A DNA stretch of 30,736 nucleotides from JBGQAS01 sp964498605 (GCA_964498605.1 CAZCHK010000026.1:1-30736), one strand, 5' to 3'. Counted from the stretch's first letter, positions 22,663-30,736 are shown. Numbers and translations are program-made. Notes: generated by a model not told the origin, from the letters alone.

Positions 22663-24977
22663 ATGGCAAACAAGAATTTCACAACCGAAAAAAACATACA
22701 CCCAGTATTGAAAGAATTCCAGTATGAATTAAATCCAGTCGTTCATGGCTACGCGGAAAGAACGTTGTATGTCAATCTGCAAACAAATCAAATCCAAAGC
22801 AGACCGGTAACTGGACAGATGAAAGAACTGTTCACAGGCGGAAGAGGGTTCTGCCTGTGGCTGCTTTGGAACGGCATCAAGGACAACACGCGTTGGGATG
22901 ATCCTGAAAATGAATTGCTTGTGGCAGGTGGACCAATCGGCGGCATCACTGCGTATCCTGGATGCGGAAAATCGACGGTTGTCACGATTTCACCATTAAC
23001 CCACACGGTGATTGATAGCAATGTTGGTGGCTACTTTGGGCCTTACCTCAAGTTCGCAGGATGGGACGCGCTTGAAATCCAAGGAAAAGCGGAAAAAGAT
23101 GTCATCATCTTTATCGACGGCGATCAAGGTGTGGTCAGAATAGAATCNNNNNNNNNNNNNNNNNNNNNNNNNNNNNNNNNNNNNNNNNNNNNNNNNNNNN
23201 NNNNNNNNNNNNNNNNNNNNNNNNNNNNNNNNNNNNNNNNNNNNNNNAAAAAGATGTCATCATCTTTATCGACGGCGATCAAGGTGTGGTCAGAATAGAA
23301 TCGGCTCCGCATGAGGCGATCAACACGCATATTCTCATTCGTCAATTGACAGAATGTTACGCCCAGGATGAAAAGGAGAAACAGAGTCTTTCCATCATGT
23401 CTGCCGGGGAGGCAGCTGAACATGTGGCAATGAGCTGCTTGAATGTCAGTTATTACGACCCTCGCAGGAAGGAAGTGAAAATAAAACAAGCGGCACGGGG
23501 TGGATGCGGACGGGTGTTTCGTGATAAACACATCAAAGCAGTCGTGGTCAAATATTCAAATCTGGGTCCGAATAGCAATGGCGCTGCGGATATTGAATTA
23601 ATCCGGAAAGCTGGTACAAGGATCAAGAAAGAAATCTCAGAGTTTGACGCTTCACAAAACGACATGGGACAAACGGGCACACCATATCTTGTGGAAATTA
23701 TGAGCAAGTTCGACCTTTTACCTATCGAAAACTTCCGTTTTGGTTCGGACGACCGCGCTGCCAGGATTGGCGGAGAAATTTGGAAAGCCATGTTTGACCA
23801 TAGCGGACCGGATGGTTGTTGGTATGGTTGTACTTTAGCCTGTGCCCATGGTGTGCCGCACTTCCACCTCAAAACCGGTCCCTATAAGGGAGACGCGGTT
23901 TTTGTAGATGGACCGGAATACGAAACGATCGGTGCGATTGGAACAAACACAGGAATTTTTGACCCATTGGCCATTCTGGAATTGAATTTTTATTGTGATA
24001 CCTATGGGATAGATACCATTTCATGCGGGAATTCAATTGCCTTCGCCATGGAGTGTTATGAGATGGGCATATTAACAAGAGAAAGGACGGGGGGATTGGA
24101 ACTTCAGTGGGGTGATCAGGATGTGGTTATTAAATTGATCCACCAAATGGCAAAGGGGGAAGGATTTGGCATGCTGATTGGTCAGGGCATCAGGCACATG
24201 AAGAAAACTTTTGTGGAAGAGTACGGTGCAAATCCGGAGCAGTTGAACGACATTGGCATGGAAATAAAAGGACTTGAAATTTCCCAATACATTTCTAAAG
24301 AGTCTCTGGCCCAACAGGGTGGGTATGCTTTGGCATCAAAAGGACCCCAACATGACGAGGCGTGGCTGATATTCATGGAAATGGTCCATAAGCAGCTGCC
24401 CACGTTTGAAGCAAAGGCGGAAGCGTTGTACTATTTCCCGGTATGGCGAACATGGTTCAGCATACACGGTTTGTGTAAATTGCCCTGGAATGACATCATA
24501 CCTATCAGCAATAAAACGGCAAAAGAACCCGCGAAAGTTCCTGAGCATGTAGAAAACTACACATGGTTGTATGAGGGGGTGCTTGGTAAAAAAATCGACA
24601 TTGACGGAATACTCCGTGAATCAGAGCGCGTTTATCAATTCCAACGCATCTTCAATTTACGAATGGGTTATGGTACCAGAAAATACGATTACCCACCATA
24701 TCGAGCAATGGGTCCAGTCACCGCGAGAGAATATGAATCACGAATGGAAAGATATGATTTGCAGCTCAAGGATGAGGTGGGGAATGATCCGCGGGAAATG
24801 ACAGTTCAGGAAAAGATGATGGCACTGCGGAAGTATCGAGAAGATCGGTACGAAAAATTAGTTGATGCGGTTTACAAAAGACGCGGTTGGAACGAACAAG
24901 GAATTCCCACGAAAGAAACACTGCAGCGACTGGGGATGGATCTGCCCGAACTTGTCGCGATAATTGAGCGCAACTAA
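22663..24977 (+). CDS. Aldehyde ferredoxin oxidoreductase family tungsto/molybdoenzyme (interrupted by an assembly gap)
   Basis: The frame 22663-23147 and the frame after the gap are one gene: collapsing the duplicated 55-mer and the 100 N restores a single in-frame 719-residue protein (2160 nt). It is longer than typical AOR (about 600-620), with an extra ~30 residues in front. The N-terminal AOR domain has GGRGFCLWLL, ELLVAGGPIGG and SPLTHTVIDSNVGGYFGPYLKFAG. Cluster cysteines are C334-x3-C338-x3-C342 (CWYGCTLAC) and C553 in GLCKLPW; classical AOR has C-x2-C-x3-C for the first three. The family oxidises aldehydes, or other substrates in divergent members, with ferredoxin and a bis-pterin tungsten or molybdenum cofactor in the anaerobic cytoplasm. 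No ferredoxin or pterin gene is adjacent, so the substrate is unknown. Confidence 0.92.
23093..23147 (+). repeat. First copy of a 55-nt duplicate at the scaffold gap
   Basis: Identical over 55 nt to 23248-23302 on the other side of the N run. It is a contig-end overlap that was not merged, not a biological repeat. Confidence 0.97.
23148..23247. other. Assembly gap of exactly 100 N
   Basis: The fixed-size N run is a scaffolding placeholder. The sequences at its two edges overlap by 55 nt, so the true gap length is probably negative and no sequence is missing. Confidence 0.98.
23248..23302 (+). repeat. Second copy of the 55-nt duplicate at the scaffold gap
   Basis: Same 55 nt as 23093-23147. 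Both copies have the same codon phase in the aldehyde oxidoreductase frame, as expected if they are one stretch of DNA. Confidence 0.97.
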
Positions 24978-24987
24978 TGAATCAAGC

Positions 24988-25011
24988 GAGGTCTGCTGGA
25001 AAGCAGACCTC
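24988..25011 (+). terminator. Hairpin after the aldehyde oxidoreductase gene, likely terminator
   Basis: GAGGTCTGC (24988-24996), 6-nt loop, GCAGACCTC (25003-25011): 9 bp perfect and GC-rich, 10 nt after the stop. There is no clear T-run after it, so termination may be weak. Confidence 0.55.
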
Positions 25012-25024
25012 CACATGATTATAG

Positions 25025-25030
25025 TATAAT
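25025..25030 (+). promoter_or_regulatory. -10 box of the glmS transcript
   Basis: TATAAT preceded by ATAG; no recognisable -35. The start near 25037 would place about 25 nt before the ribozyme cleavage site. Confidence 0.5.
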
Positions 25031-25060
25031 CCCGTCAATCGTAATACTTCCTGGAAAATT

Positions 25061-25188
25061 AGCGCATGGATTTTGGCTTTGACCAAAATTGACGAGGACG
25101 AGGGTTCGCTGCCGCAGGGCAGCGTTAACCAGGGGATCCTGGGAAAATCGAAAGATCAGCGGAAGCCCTCCAAGTAATTAGATACTTG
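25061..25188 (+). ncRNA. glmS self-cleaving ribozyme/riboswitch
   Basis: Glucosamine-6-phosphate-activated ribozyme that cuts its own mRNA to lower GlmS synthesis. Cleavage is expected between A25061 and G25062 (A|GCGCATGGA). P1 is ATTTTGG (25070-25076) with CCAAAAT (25083-25089), followed at once by the conserved TGACGAGG (25090-25097). P3 is GAGGG (25100-25104) with CCCTC (25166-25170). Between them is the conserved ATCGAAAGATCAGCGG core (25147-25162). From memory the Thermoanaerobacter ribozyme reads AGCGCCUGGA, UGACGAGG, AUCGAGACAUCGGCGG and GCCCUG at the equivalent places. A terminal hairpin CAAGTA/TACTTG (25171-25188) is P4-like. About 40 nt (25107-25146) holding two hairpins, CGCTGCC/GGCAGCG and CCAGG/CCTGG, are inserted in the core. 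It ends 57 nt before glmS. Confidence 0.9.
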
Positions 25189-25245
25189 TTTCCAGAAGAC
25201 AGCGATAATTCACTATCTGCAAAAACGCAGTAAAGGAGCGCGATT

Positions 25246-27087
25246 ATGTGCGGTATTGTCGGCTACATTGGTGACAAGAATGCCTCAGACATTATCCTGG
25301 CTGGATTACATCGTTTGGAATACCGGGGGTATGATTCGTCAGGAATCGCAATATATAACGGAAAAGAAATAACGGTAAGAAGAAAAGCCGGGAAACTTGA
25401 GAGATTGATCGCCTCGATTGCGCAAGACCCCGTGATTGGAATGGTTGGAATTGGCCATACCCGTTGGGCAACGCATGGCATACCGAATTCCACGAATGCC
25501 CATCCCCACATAGGGCAGACTGGGAGAATCGTGATCGTCCATAATGGCATCGTCGAGAACTTTACGGAACTTAAAGAGGAAATGATTGCTGGTGGGACTG
25601 TATTTCAATCTGAAACAGACACAGAGGTAATTGCTCACCTGATTGAGGGAGACTGGCGCAAAACCAAAAACATTTTTGAGGCTTTGAGATTAACCCTTCA
25701 GAAGATCCGAGGGGCGCACGGGATTGTGGTTTTTTGTGCGGACGAACCAGAAAAGCTGGTTGCTGCAAGAGTGGGCAACGCAGGTGGCGTGGTGATTGGT
25801 TTTGGCGATCATGAAATGTTTGTCGCGTCTGACATACCTGCGATACTTGATTACTCACGTGTCGTCACATTTCTGGAATCCGGAGAAATCGCGGTGATAA
25901 CAACGGATGATGCGAAAGTTTACAATTTCTCGGGTAATCAGTTGGAAGTGCGTAAACAGTCCATCAGCTGGGATCCAGTATCTGCAGAAAAAGGCGAGTA
26001 TAGGCATTTCATGCAAAAAGAGATGCACGAACAGGTGCGTTCAATCACGGATACCTTGGCCGGCCGAGTCGATTTTGACAGGAACCTGATCAACCTTCCC
26101 GAATTGCATCTTGATGAGGCGGTGGCTAAAACCATCAGCAAGATCTTTATCACTGCTTGTGGTACAGCTGCTCACTCGGGAATGATTGGGAGGTTTTATT
26201 TTGAGGCGCTTTCAAAGATCACGACCGATGTCGAGATTGCTTCAGAATTTCGGTACCGCGACCCGATCATCCCGCAACACGCGATTGTATTGGCAATCAG
26301 TCAATCTGGCGAAACAGCTGATACACTTGCCGCCATGGAAGAGGGAAGAAAAAAAGGAGCGACCCTGTGGTCCATCGTGAACTCGATAGGCTCGCAGGCT
26401 ATGCGTATAGCTGACGGCGCGATTTCAATGCAGGTGGGACCTGAAATCGGCGTGGCGTCGACAAAAGCTTTTACAGCGCCTATTGTGGATTTATATTTAA
26501 TCGCGTTGCAACTGGCTGCGCTTCGAAATACACTTAACGAGTCGACAATATCGGAAAAGATACAAGATATTCGAAAACTGCCTGATGCGGTAGGAAAATG
26601 CCTTGACCGAGAAAATGAAATCGAAAAACTTGCGGATCATCTGCTGGATGTCAAAGACATGCTTTACCTGGGCAGGGGCATTAATATGCCGATCGCTTAC
26701 GAAGGGGCTTTAAAACTGAAAGAGATATCATACATTCATGCTGAAGGGTACCCGGCGGGAGAAATGAAACATGGACCGATCGCACTGATCGACCAAAGCA
26801 TGCCTGTCATAGCGATTTGTACAAATGATCCGTGGAGGGAAAAAATGATCAGTCAAATCGAGCAGACCAAAGCTCGCGGAGGTTTGACAATCGCAGTTGC
26901 GACGGATGGTGATGATCAGATAGCTGAAATATCAGACCACGTGATATGGGTTCCCCATATGCCCTGGTTATTGTCACCAATCGTGAATACGATCCCTTTG
27001 CAGCTTCTTGCCTACCATATCGCGGTAAAAAGAGGGTTGGATGTGGATCAACCGAGAAATTTAGCGAAATCTGTAACGGTTGAATAA
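25246..27087 (+). CDS. glmS: Glutamine-fructose-6-phosphate aminotransferase
   Basis: 613 residues, normal length. Makes glucosamine-6-phosphate from fructose-6-phosphate and glutamine, the first step to UDP-GlcNAc for the cell wall. The N-terminal glutaminase starts MCGIVGYIGD, with Cys2 becoming the N-terminal nucleophile, followed by GYDSSGIA, HTRWATHG and NAHPH. The two SIS isomerase domains (from about residue 290) show CGTAAHSG, ISQSGETADTLAA and the Glu/Lys-rich YEGALKLKEISYIHAEGYPAGEMKHGP-type region. It ends with the typical NLAKSVTVE. AGGAG is 7 nt upstream. Controlled by the ribozyme in its leader. Confidence 0.98.
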   Translation: MCGIVGYIGDKNASDIILAGLHRLEYRGYDSSGIAIYNGKEITVRRKAGKLERLIASIAQDPVIGMVGIGHTRWATHGIPNSTNAHPHIGQTGRIVIVHNGIVENFTELKEEMIAGGTVFQSETDTEVIAHLIEGDWRKTKNIFEALRLTLQKIRGAHGIVVFCADEPEKLVAARVGNAGGVVIGFGDHEMFVASDIPAILDYSRVVTFLESGEIAVITTDDAKVYNFSGNQLEVRKQSISWDPVSAEKGEYRHFMQKEMHEQVRSITDTLAGRVDFDRNLINLPELHLDEAVAKTISKIFITACGTAAHSGMIGRFYFEALSKITTDVEIASEFRYRDPIIPQHAIVLAISQSGETADTLAAMEEGRKKGATLWSIVNSIGSQAMRIADGAISMQVGPEIGVASTKAFTAPIVDLYLIALQLAALRNTLNESTISEKIQDIRKLPDAVGKCLDRENEIEKLADHLLDVKDMLYLGRGINMPIAYEGALKLKEISYIHAEGYPAGEMKHGPIALIDQSMPVIAICTNDPWREKMISQIEQTKARGGLTIAVATDGDDQIAEISDHVIWVPHMPWLLSPIVNTIPLQLLAYHIAVKRGLDVDQPRNLAKSVTVE

Positions 27088-27088
27088 G

Positions 27089-27110
27089 ATATGGGCTATA
27101 ATCTCATATC
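27089..27110 (+). promoter_or_regulatory. Possible promoter with a flanking inverted repeat before the RicT gene
   Basis: TATAAT (27097-27102) lies between GATATG (27089-27094) and CATATC (27105-27110), an imperfectly centred inverted repeat that could be an operator or a coincidence. No good -35. It starts 1 nt after the glmS stop. Confidence 0.35.
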
Positions 27111-27138
27111 AACAAAGAACAATTGATTTAAGGCAAAC

Positions 27139-28056
27139 ATGTCTGAAAAAGATCAAATATTTATTGGCGTTCGGTTTTCCAGATCGGGAAAGCTTTATCA
27201 TTTCAATGCAACCAAATTCCCCGACATAAAATTGGGAGACAAGGTGATTGTTGAAACCAGCAGGGGGTGGCAGATCGGAGAAGTCGCTCAGCAGGTGAAA
27301 GATACCTCCACTCTGCCTGAGGGTGGAGTGAGGAGTATTGAGAGAATTGCGACTGAGAAAGATTTGACACAAAAACAGAATTGGGAATTGCGGCAGGAAG
27401 AAATCTTGAGGTTTTGTCAAAACGAAGCAGGGAGATTCAAATCTCCCAGGATAAAATTCACTGCCTGTGAAATTGGTTTTGATGGGAATAGGTTAACGGT
27501 GACATATGCATCTGAAAGTGACGAAAAGACAGACTTCAAACTATTTCGACAGGAACTGCAAAGAAAATACAACTATCCACAAATTGAGTTTCGGCAGGTC
27601 GGACCCAGAGACGTCGCGAAATGTCTGGGCGGAATGGGCGCTTGTGGTTTGGAAACAAGGTGCTGCACGAGATTTCTGACCGAGTTTAATTCGATTTCGA
27701 TCAGAATGGCAAAAGAACAAGGTATTTCTCTCACGCCTTCTGAGATTACAGGCATGTGTGGTCGATTACGCTGCTGTTTGATCTACGAATACGATTTCTA
27801 TGTTGAAGCACGAAAACAACTACCGAAAAGGAATTCAATCGTTACGACAGATCAAGGACAGGGTAAAGTCGTGGATATTTATCCGCTAAGGCAATCTGTT
27901 CTGGTAGAGATGCCCGAAGTCGGCTACAAGGAAATTCCCAAAAGCGACATTGTATCGGTGAAGGATAAGCCCCAGGATCCCGTGGTGAGGCAAGCTCAAA
28001 AGAAAAATCACAAGAATAAACCTGAAATCAATAATCATGATCCGGAAATTCAGTGA
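27139..28056 (+). CDS. ricT: PSP1-domain protein, RicT/YaaT family
   Basis: 305 residues. The PSP1 domain (about 5-95 and beyond) is followed by the family's cysteine cluster: C162, C169, C175, C176 (CLGGMGACGLETRCC) and C207, C212, C213 (GMCGRLRCC). In Bacillus RicT, with RicA and RicF, carries Fe-S clusters and helps RNase Y process mRNA; the cysteines fit an Fe-S role here, but the RicA and RicF partners are not in the window. The C-terminal tail is Lys/Asn-rich and probably disordered. AAGG lies 5 nt before the ATG. The gene overlaps the next by 20 nt. Function in this organism is by family only. Confidence 0.9.
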   Translation: MSEKDQIFIGVRFSRSGKLYHFNATKFPDIKLGDKVIVETSRGWQIGEVAQQVKDTSTLPEGGVRSIERIATEKDLTQKQNWELRQEEILRFCQNEAGRFKSPRIKFTACEIGFDGNRLTVTYASESDEKTDFKLFRQELQRKYNYPQIEFRQVGPRDVAKCLGGMGACGLETRCCTRFLTEFNSISIRMAKEQGISLTPSEITGMCGRLRCCLIYEYDFYVEARKQLPKRNSIVTTDQGQGKVVDIYPLRQSVLVEMPEVGYKEIPKSDIVSVKDKPQDPVVRQAQKKNHKNKPEINNHDPEIQ

Positions 28057-28756
28057 TTGGAAAACCAGGCAAAGTATTCTCGTGATCTTGGCTCATCCTG
28101 ATGACCCGGAATTTTTTTTGGGTGGGTCCATAGCCTTATGGTCTCAGCAGGGACATGCGGTCAGTTACTGGTTGTTGACACTTGGCGAAAAGGGTTGTGA
28201 TTCCACCGAAATCGATTGTTCAAAAATTGCGGAGATCCGCAGAGGAGAACAGCTGGAGGCCGCGAAGCTTCTTGGTGTTAAAAGCGTTGATTTTGGGGGA
28301 TTTCGAGATGGGGAGATACTACCAAATCTAATTATTCGCAAAGAAGTCGTTCGAGCGATTAGAACTATCCGTCCCACTGTTGTGGTGACCTGTGATCCGG
28401 GCAACCGTTTCCATCGCGGCCATGCTCTGAATCATCCTGATCATGTCTACGCAGGTATGAATGTAATCGATGCGGTGTACCCTGCAGTGAACAATGCACT
28501 ATACTATCCGGATCTTCTGGAGGATGGACTAAAACCTCATTTCATCAACGAATTGTGGCTGAGCTTGGCGGAGCACAAGAATTGTAAGGTCGATATTTCG
28601 TCCTGTGTCGGTCAAAAAATTGATGCTCTATCAAAACATACCAGCCAGATTGGAAAGAACATGAAAGTAATAAGGGAAAGGATGTTGGCCAGGTACAAGT
28701 GGAGCGCCCTTTTCAAAAAGAAGTATTATGAATATTTTTACAGGATAATTTTCTGA
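28037..28756 (+). CDS. PIG-L/LmbE-family zinc deacetylase
   Basis: 239 residues. The family removes acetyl groups from N-acetylglucosaminyl conjugates (GlcNAc-inositol, GlcNAc-malate, mycothiol/bacillithiol precursors, lincomycin-type sugars). Zinc ligands and the catalytic acid are visible: AHPDDPEFFLGG (His20, Asp22, Asp23) near the start and HALNHPDH (His133, His136) in the middle. The start at ATG 28037 gives a 20-nt overlap with the RicT gene and no Shine-Dalgarno, so expression is probably coupled. The stop shares a base with the next start (TGATG). The substrate is not determined; no bacillithiol glycosyltransferase is in view. Confidence 0.9.
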   Translation: MIRKFSDWKTRQSILVILAHPDDPEFFLGGSIALWSQQGHAVSYWLLTLGEKGCDSTEIDCSKIAEIRRGEQLEAAKLLGVKSVDFGGFRDGEILPNLIIRKEVVRAIRTIRPTVVVTCDPGNRFHRGHALNHPDHVYAGMNVIDAVYPAVNNALYYPDLLEDGLKPHFINELWLSLAEHKNCKVDISSCVGQKIDALSKHTSQIGKNMKVIRERMLARYKWSALFKKKYYEYFYRIIF

Positions 28757-29928
28757 TGGGAAATGATTATATCTGTACAGTCAAGAAATTTATTAAGGAA
28801 TTGATTGGTTTTCGTCGGGATTTTCATCAACACCCGGAATTAGGTTTTAACGAAAGAAGATCAGCAGGGATTATATCGGCTGAACTTGCGCATCTAGGGT
28901 ATCAAGTGCGCAGCGGAATCGCTGAGACCGGAGTTGTTGGAGTTATCGGCTCGGGAAAACCGGTGGTCATGCTACGTTTTGATATGGATGCTTTGCCTGT
29001 GATCGAAGAGAGCGCGCATGAGTATGCTTCAAAGAACACGGGTATCATGCATGCATGTGGCCATGATGGCCATATGGCGGTTGGAGTGATGACTGCCAGG
29101 TTGTTGGCGAAGGAATACAAGAATCCTTCTGGAACAATAAAATTTGTTTTTCAACCTGCTGAAGAAGGTTTGGGCGGTGCTGCGAAAATGATCGAGGCAG
29201 GCGTTCTGGAAGACCCTCAAGTTGATTACTGTCTTGGTATGCACATTTGGAATGACAGGCCATTAGGATGGGTGGGGATTACGCCCGGGCCAGTGATGGC
29301 AGGATCCGATTATTTTCAAATAAAAATTCACGGGGTTGGAGGTCATGGCGCAATTCCACATCAAAGCAAGGATGTGATTATCGCCTCCAGTATGATTATT
29401 CAGGCCTTGCAAACCATCATCAGTCGGAATATCGCACCGCTGCAGCCGGGTGTTGTCAGCGTCACATCCATCAATGCAGGTACGGCCTTCAATGTCATCC
29501 CCGCTGAAGCGACCTTGTTGGGAACGATCCGCTACTTTTCAGAAGAAGTTCATCGGATGCTCATTGAACGAGTTCAGGAAATCGTGCATGGGATCGCTTC
29601 AGCATTGGGGTGTCGCGCGGAAATAGATATAACGGATATTACACCGGCCTTGAATAATCAACCAGACCTCACAAGGAAGATATCAGGAATTGTCCACGGG
29701 ATGTCACTTTTCGACCAGGTTGATAGTCAATTTCAAACGATGGGATCCGAGGATATGGCGCTGTTTCAAAAAAGGATTTCAGGTTGTTACCTGTTCTTCG
29801 GTTCAGCCAATGAGTCGAAGGGGTATGTATACGGGCATCATCACCCAAGATTTGATTTCGATGAAGATGTTCTTCCTTTGTGCGTGGCGACAATGACGGC
29901 CTGCGCTTCAGGGCTTTTAGAAAAATAA
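28756..29928 (+). CDS. M20 (M20D) metal-dependent amidohydrolase
   Basis: 390 residues. This subfamily hydrolyses N-acyl or amide bonds of amino acids (N-acetyl-diaminopimelate deacetylase, hippurate hydrolase, IAA-amino acid hydrolase). Landmarks: FRRDFHQHPELGFNE, DMDALP, MHACGHDGH with metal ligands Cys101 and His103, FQPAEEGLGGA (catalytic Glu pair), HIWND, the dimerisation lid domain with GVGGHGAIPH, and GHHHPRFDFDEDVL at the end with the final His ligand. No signal peptide, so cytosolic. One-base overlap with the PIG-L gene. The pair could deacylate successive products, but the substrate cannot be named. Confidence 0.93.
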   Translation: MGNDYICTVKKFIKELIGFRRDFHQHPELGFNERRSAGIISAELAHLGYQVRSGIAETGVVGVIGSGKPVVMLRFDMDALPVIEESAHEYASKNTGIMHACGHDGHMAVGVMTARLLAKEYKNPSGTIKFVFQPAEEGLGGAAKMIEAGVLEDPQVDYCLGMHIWNDRPLGWVGITPGPVMAGSDYFQIKIHGVGGHGAIPHQSKDVIIASSMIIQALQTIISRNIAPLQPGVVSVTSINAGTAFNVIPAEATLLGTIRYFSEEVHRMLIERVQEIVHGIASALGCRAEIDITDITPALNNQPDLTRKISGIVHGMSLFDQVDSQFQTMGSEDMALFQKRISGCYLFFGSANESKGYVYGHHHPRFDFDEDVLPLCVATMTACASGLLEK

Positions 29929-29974
29929 TCGTTTTTTTCATAAAAACAAGATGAATGTCACTTGAAGAATATCC

Positions 29975-30002
29975 TTTACGCTCATATGATTTGATATATA
30001 AT
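29975..30002 (+). promoter_or_regulatory. Promoter of the GntR-family regulator
   Basis: TTTACG (29975-29980), 16-nt spacer, perfect TATAAT (29997-30002). The predicted start is near 30009, in the middle of the palindrome. The leader is about 15 nt and has no Shine-Dalgarno. Confidence 0.6.
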
Positions 30003-30017
30003 CTGATTAATCAGATT
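30000..30017. promoter_or_regulatory. 18-bp perfect palindrome, probable operator of the GntR-family regulator
   Basis: AATCTGATTAATCAGATT is identical to its own reverse complement. It overlaps the last three bases of the -10 box and the predicted start, 6 nt before the ATG at 30024. A dimeric repressor bound here would block the promoter, so autorepression is likely. Confidence 0.75.
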
Positions 30018-30023
30018 TATTAA

Positions 30024-30728
30024 ATGGAAAATTTAAACGCAACCGAAACTTATCATTTGTCAAACTTTCTTCAGTTTTTAATTGAGAAATCGAGGGAGGA
30101 ATGCGACCGGCTTCCGGCGATTAAGGAGATGAGCAGAACATTAAACATCTCACAACCCGCGCTCAGGGAGCAGTTGGAACAGGCCAAAACACTGGGACTG
30201 GTGACCGCAAAACCAAAAGCGGGAATCAGGAGAGTACCTTATGCATTTTCCCCGGCTGCAATACAGTCAATAAAATTTGCGGTACTGCAAGACACAAAAT
30301 ACTTTGTCAAATTGTCTGAGACAAGAAAAGGTTTAGAAAAAGCCTTTTGGTATGAGGCTGTCGCCAAATTAAATATTGATGATTTGAGTTTCCTGAACAC
30401 CCAGCTTGAATCTGCCAGGCGAAAACTTGCTAGGCGGCCTGCTGAAATTCCTCACCTTGAGCATAAGACCCTACATCTCAGTATCTATCACCATTTGGAT
30501 AATACATTCGTCACAGGTATTCTAGAAGGATTTTGGTGTGCCTACGAGATTATCGGGATGAGTCAGTACTCGGATCTTGAATATTTAACAAGAGTTTGGG
30601 GATATCATTCGAAAATCGTTAAATCGTTGGAAGAGGGTGATTTTGATTTAAGTTATCAATACATGATGGATCATTTTGATCTGGTGCAAAGCAGGAGATT
30701 CCCCAATAGCAAGTATGCTTTTGAATAA
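30024..30728 (+). CDS. GntR-family transcriptional regulator with a probable FCD effector domain
   Basis: 234 residues. The N-terminal winged helix (about 10-75) has LPAIKEMSRTLNISQPALREQLEQAKTLG, the GntR recognition helix pattern. The C-terminal all-helical domain (about 85-230) looks like FCD: the His residues in LEHKTLHLSIYHHL, YHSKIV and MMDHFDLV are placed as in FCD metal or ligand pockets. Such proteins sense small organic acids, sugar acids or amino-acid derivatives. It lies 95 nt after the M20 amidohydrolase on the same strand and has its own promoter with a palindrome. Whether it also controls the hydrolase genes is open. No Shine-Dalgarno is visible, and the stop is 8 nt from the window end. 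Confidence 0.88.
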   Translation: MENLNATETYHLSNFLQFLIEKSREECDRLPAIKEMSRTLNISQPALREQLEQAKTLGLVTAKPKAGIRRVPYAFSPAAIQSIKFAVLQDTKYFVKLSETRKGLEKAFWYEAVAKLNIDDLSFLNTQLESARRKLARRPAEIPHLEHKTLHLSIYHHLDNTFVTGILEGFWCAYEIIGMSQYSDLEYLTRVWGYHSKIVKSLEEGDFDLSYQYMMDHFDLVQSRRFPNSKYAFE

Positions 30729-30736
30729 TCTACAGG

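Noticed and set aside
23093..23302. Direct repeats flanking the N run as a mobile-element target duplication
   Set aside because: The 55-nt length, the exact 100 N and the restored frame after collapsing point to unmerged contig ends, not insertion.

Overview
The window looks like a moderate-GC anaerobic bacterium, most likely Chloroflexota (Anaerolineae-like). I infer this from the gene mix: a split glycine decarboxylase P-protein, a Flp/Tad-type pilin, an aldehyde ferredoxin oxidoreductase, folate-dependent TrmFO, a very large TPR protein paired with a gingipain-like peptidase, and a sigma-54 factor. The assignment is from family content only, not a phylogeny. A run of exactly 100 N flanked by a duplicated 55-mer shows that this is a scaffolded draft assembly.

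Layout. Positions 1-2080 (minus): a partial membrane-anchored M28 peptidase, with trmFO upstream of it. Positions 2111-14949 (plus): rpoN, a soluble PAS histidine kinase and a sigma-54 activator without a DNA-binding domain. These are followed by a consensus sigma-54 promoter, then a two-TM small protein, a 1728-residue TPR protein and a TPR/C25-like cysteine peptidase, closed by an intrinsic terminator. Positions 14952-17777 (plus): alaS with its own promoter and terminator. Positions 17791-21316 (minus): a lone Flp pilin and gcvH-gcvPA-gcvPB (no gcvT). Positions 21313-22577 (minus): an MFS transporter. From 22630 on (plus): an aldehyde ferredoxin oxidoreductase interrupted by the assembly gap; a glmS ribozyme and glmS; a RicT/PSP1 protein, a PIG-L deacetylase and an M20 amidohydrolase in an overlapping set; and a GntR/FCD regulator behind an 18-bp perfect palindrome.

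The most interesting part is 2111-14949. It reads as a self-contained signalling-to-protease module. The sigma factor, the sensor kinase and the activator are in one operon. The next operon starts with TGGCACG-N4-TTGCAT, the best sigma-54 promoter I found in the window, and encodes a membrane protein, a giant TPR scaffold and a cytosolic caspase-fold (clan CD) peptidase. A 12-bp perfect hairpin buries the Shine-Dalgarno of the first effector gene in any read-through mRNA. The predicted sigma-54 start point lies inside that hairpin, so the sigma-54 transcript would lose half of the 5' arm and expose the ribosome site. A second, weaker sigma-54-like element overlaps the rpoN promoter and suggests autoregulation.

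The second notable item is a glmS ribozyme in what appears to be a non-Firmicute. Its conserved core is recognisable, but about 40 nt carrying two extra hairpins are inserted in it. No rRNA, tRNA, CRISPR array or insertion sequence was seen, and no gene-free stretch exceeds 300 bases.
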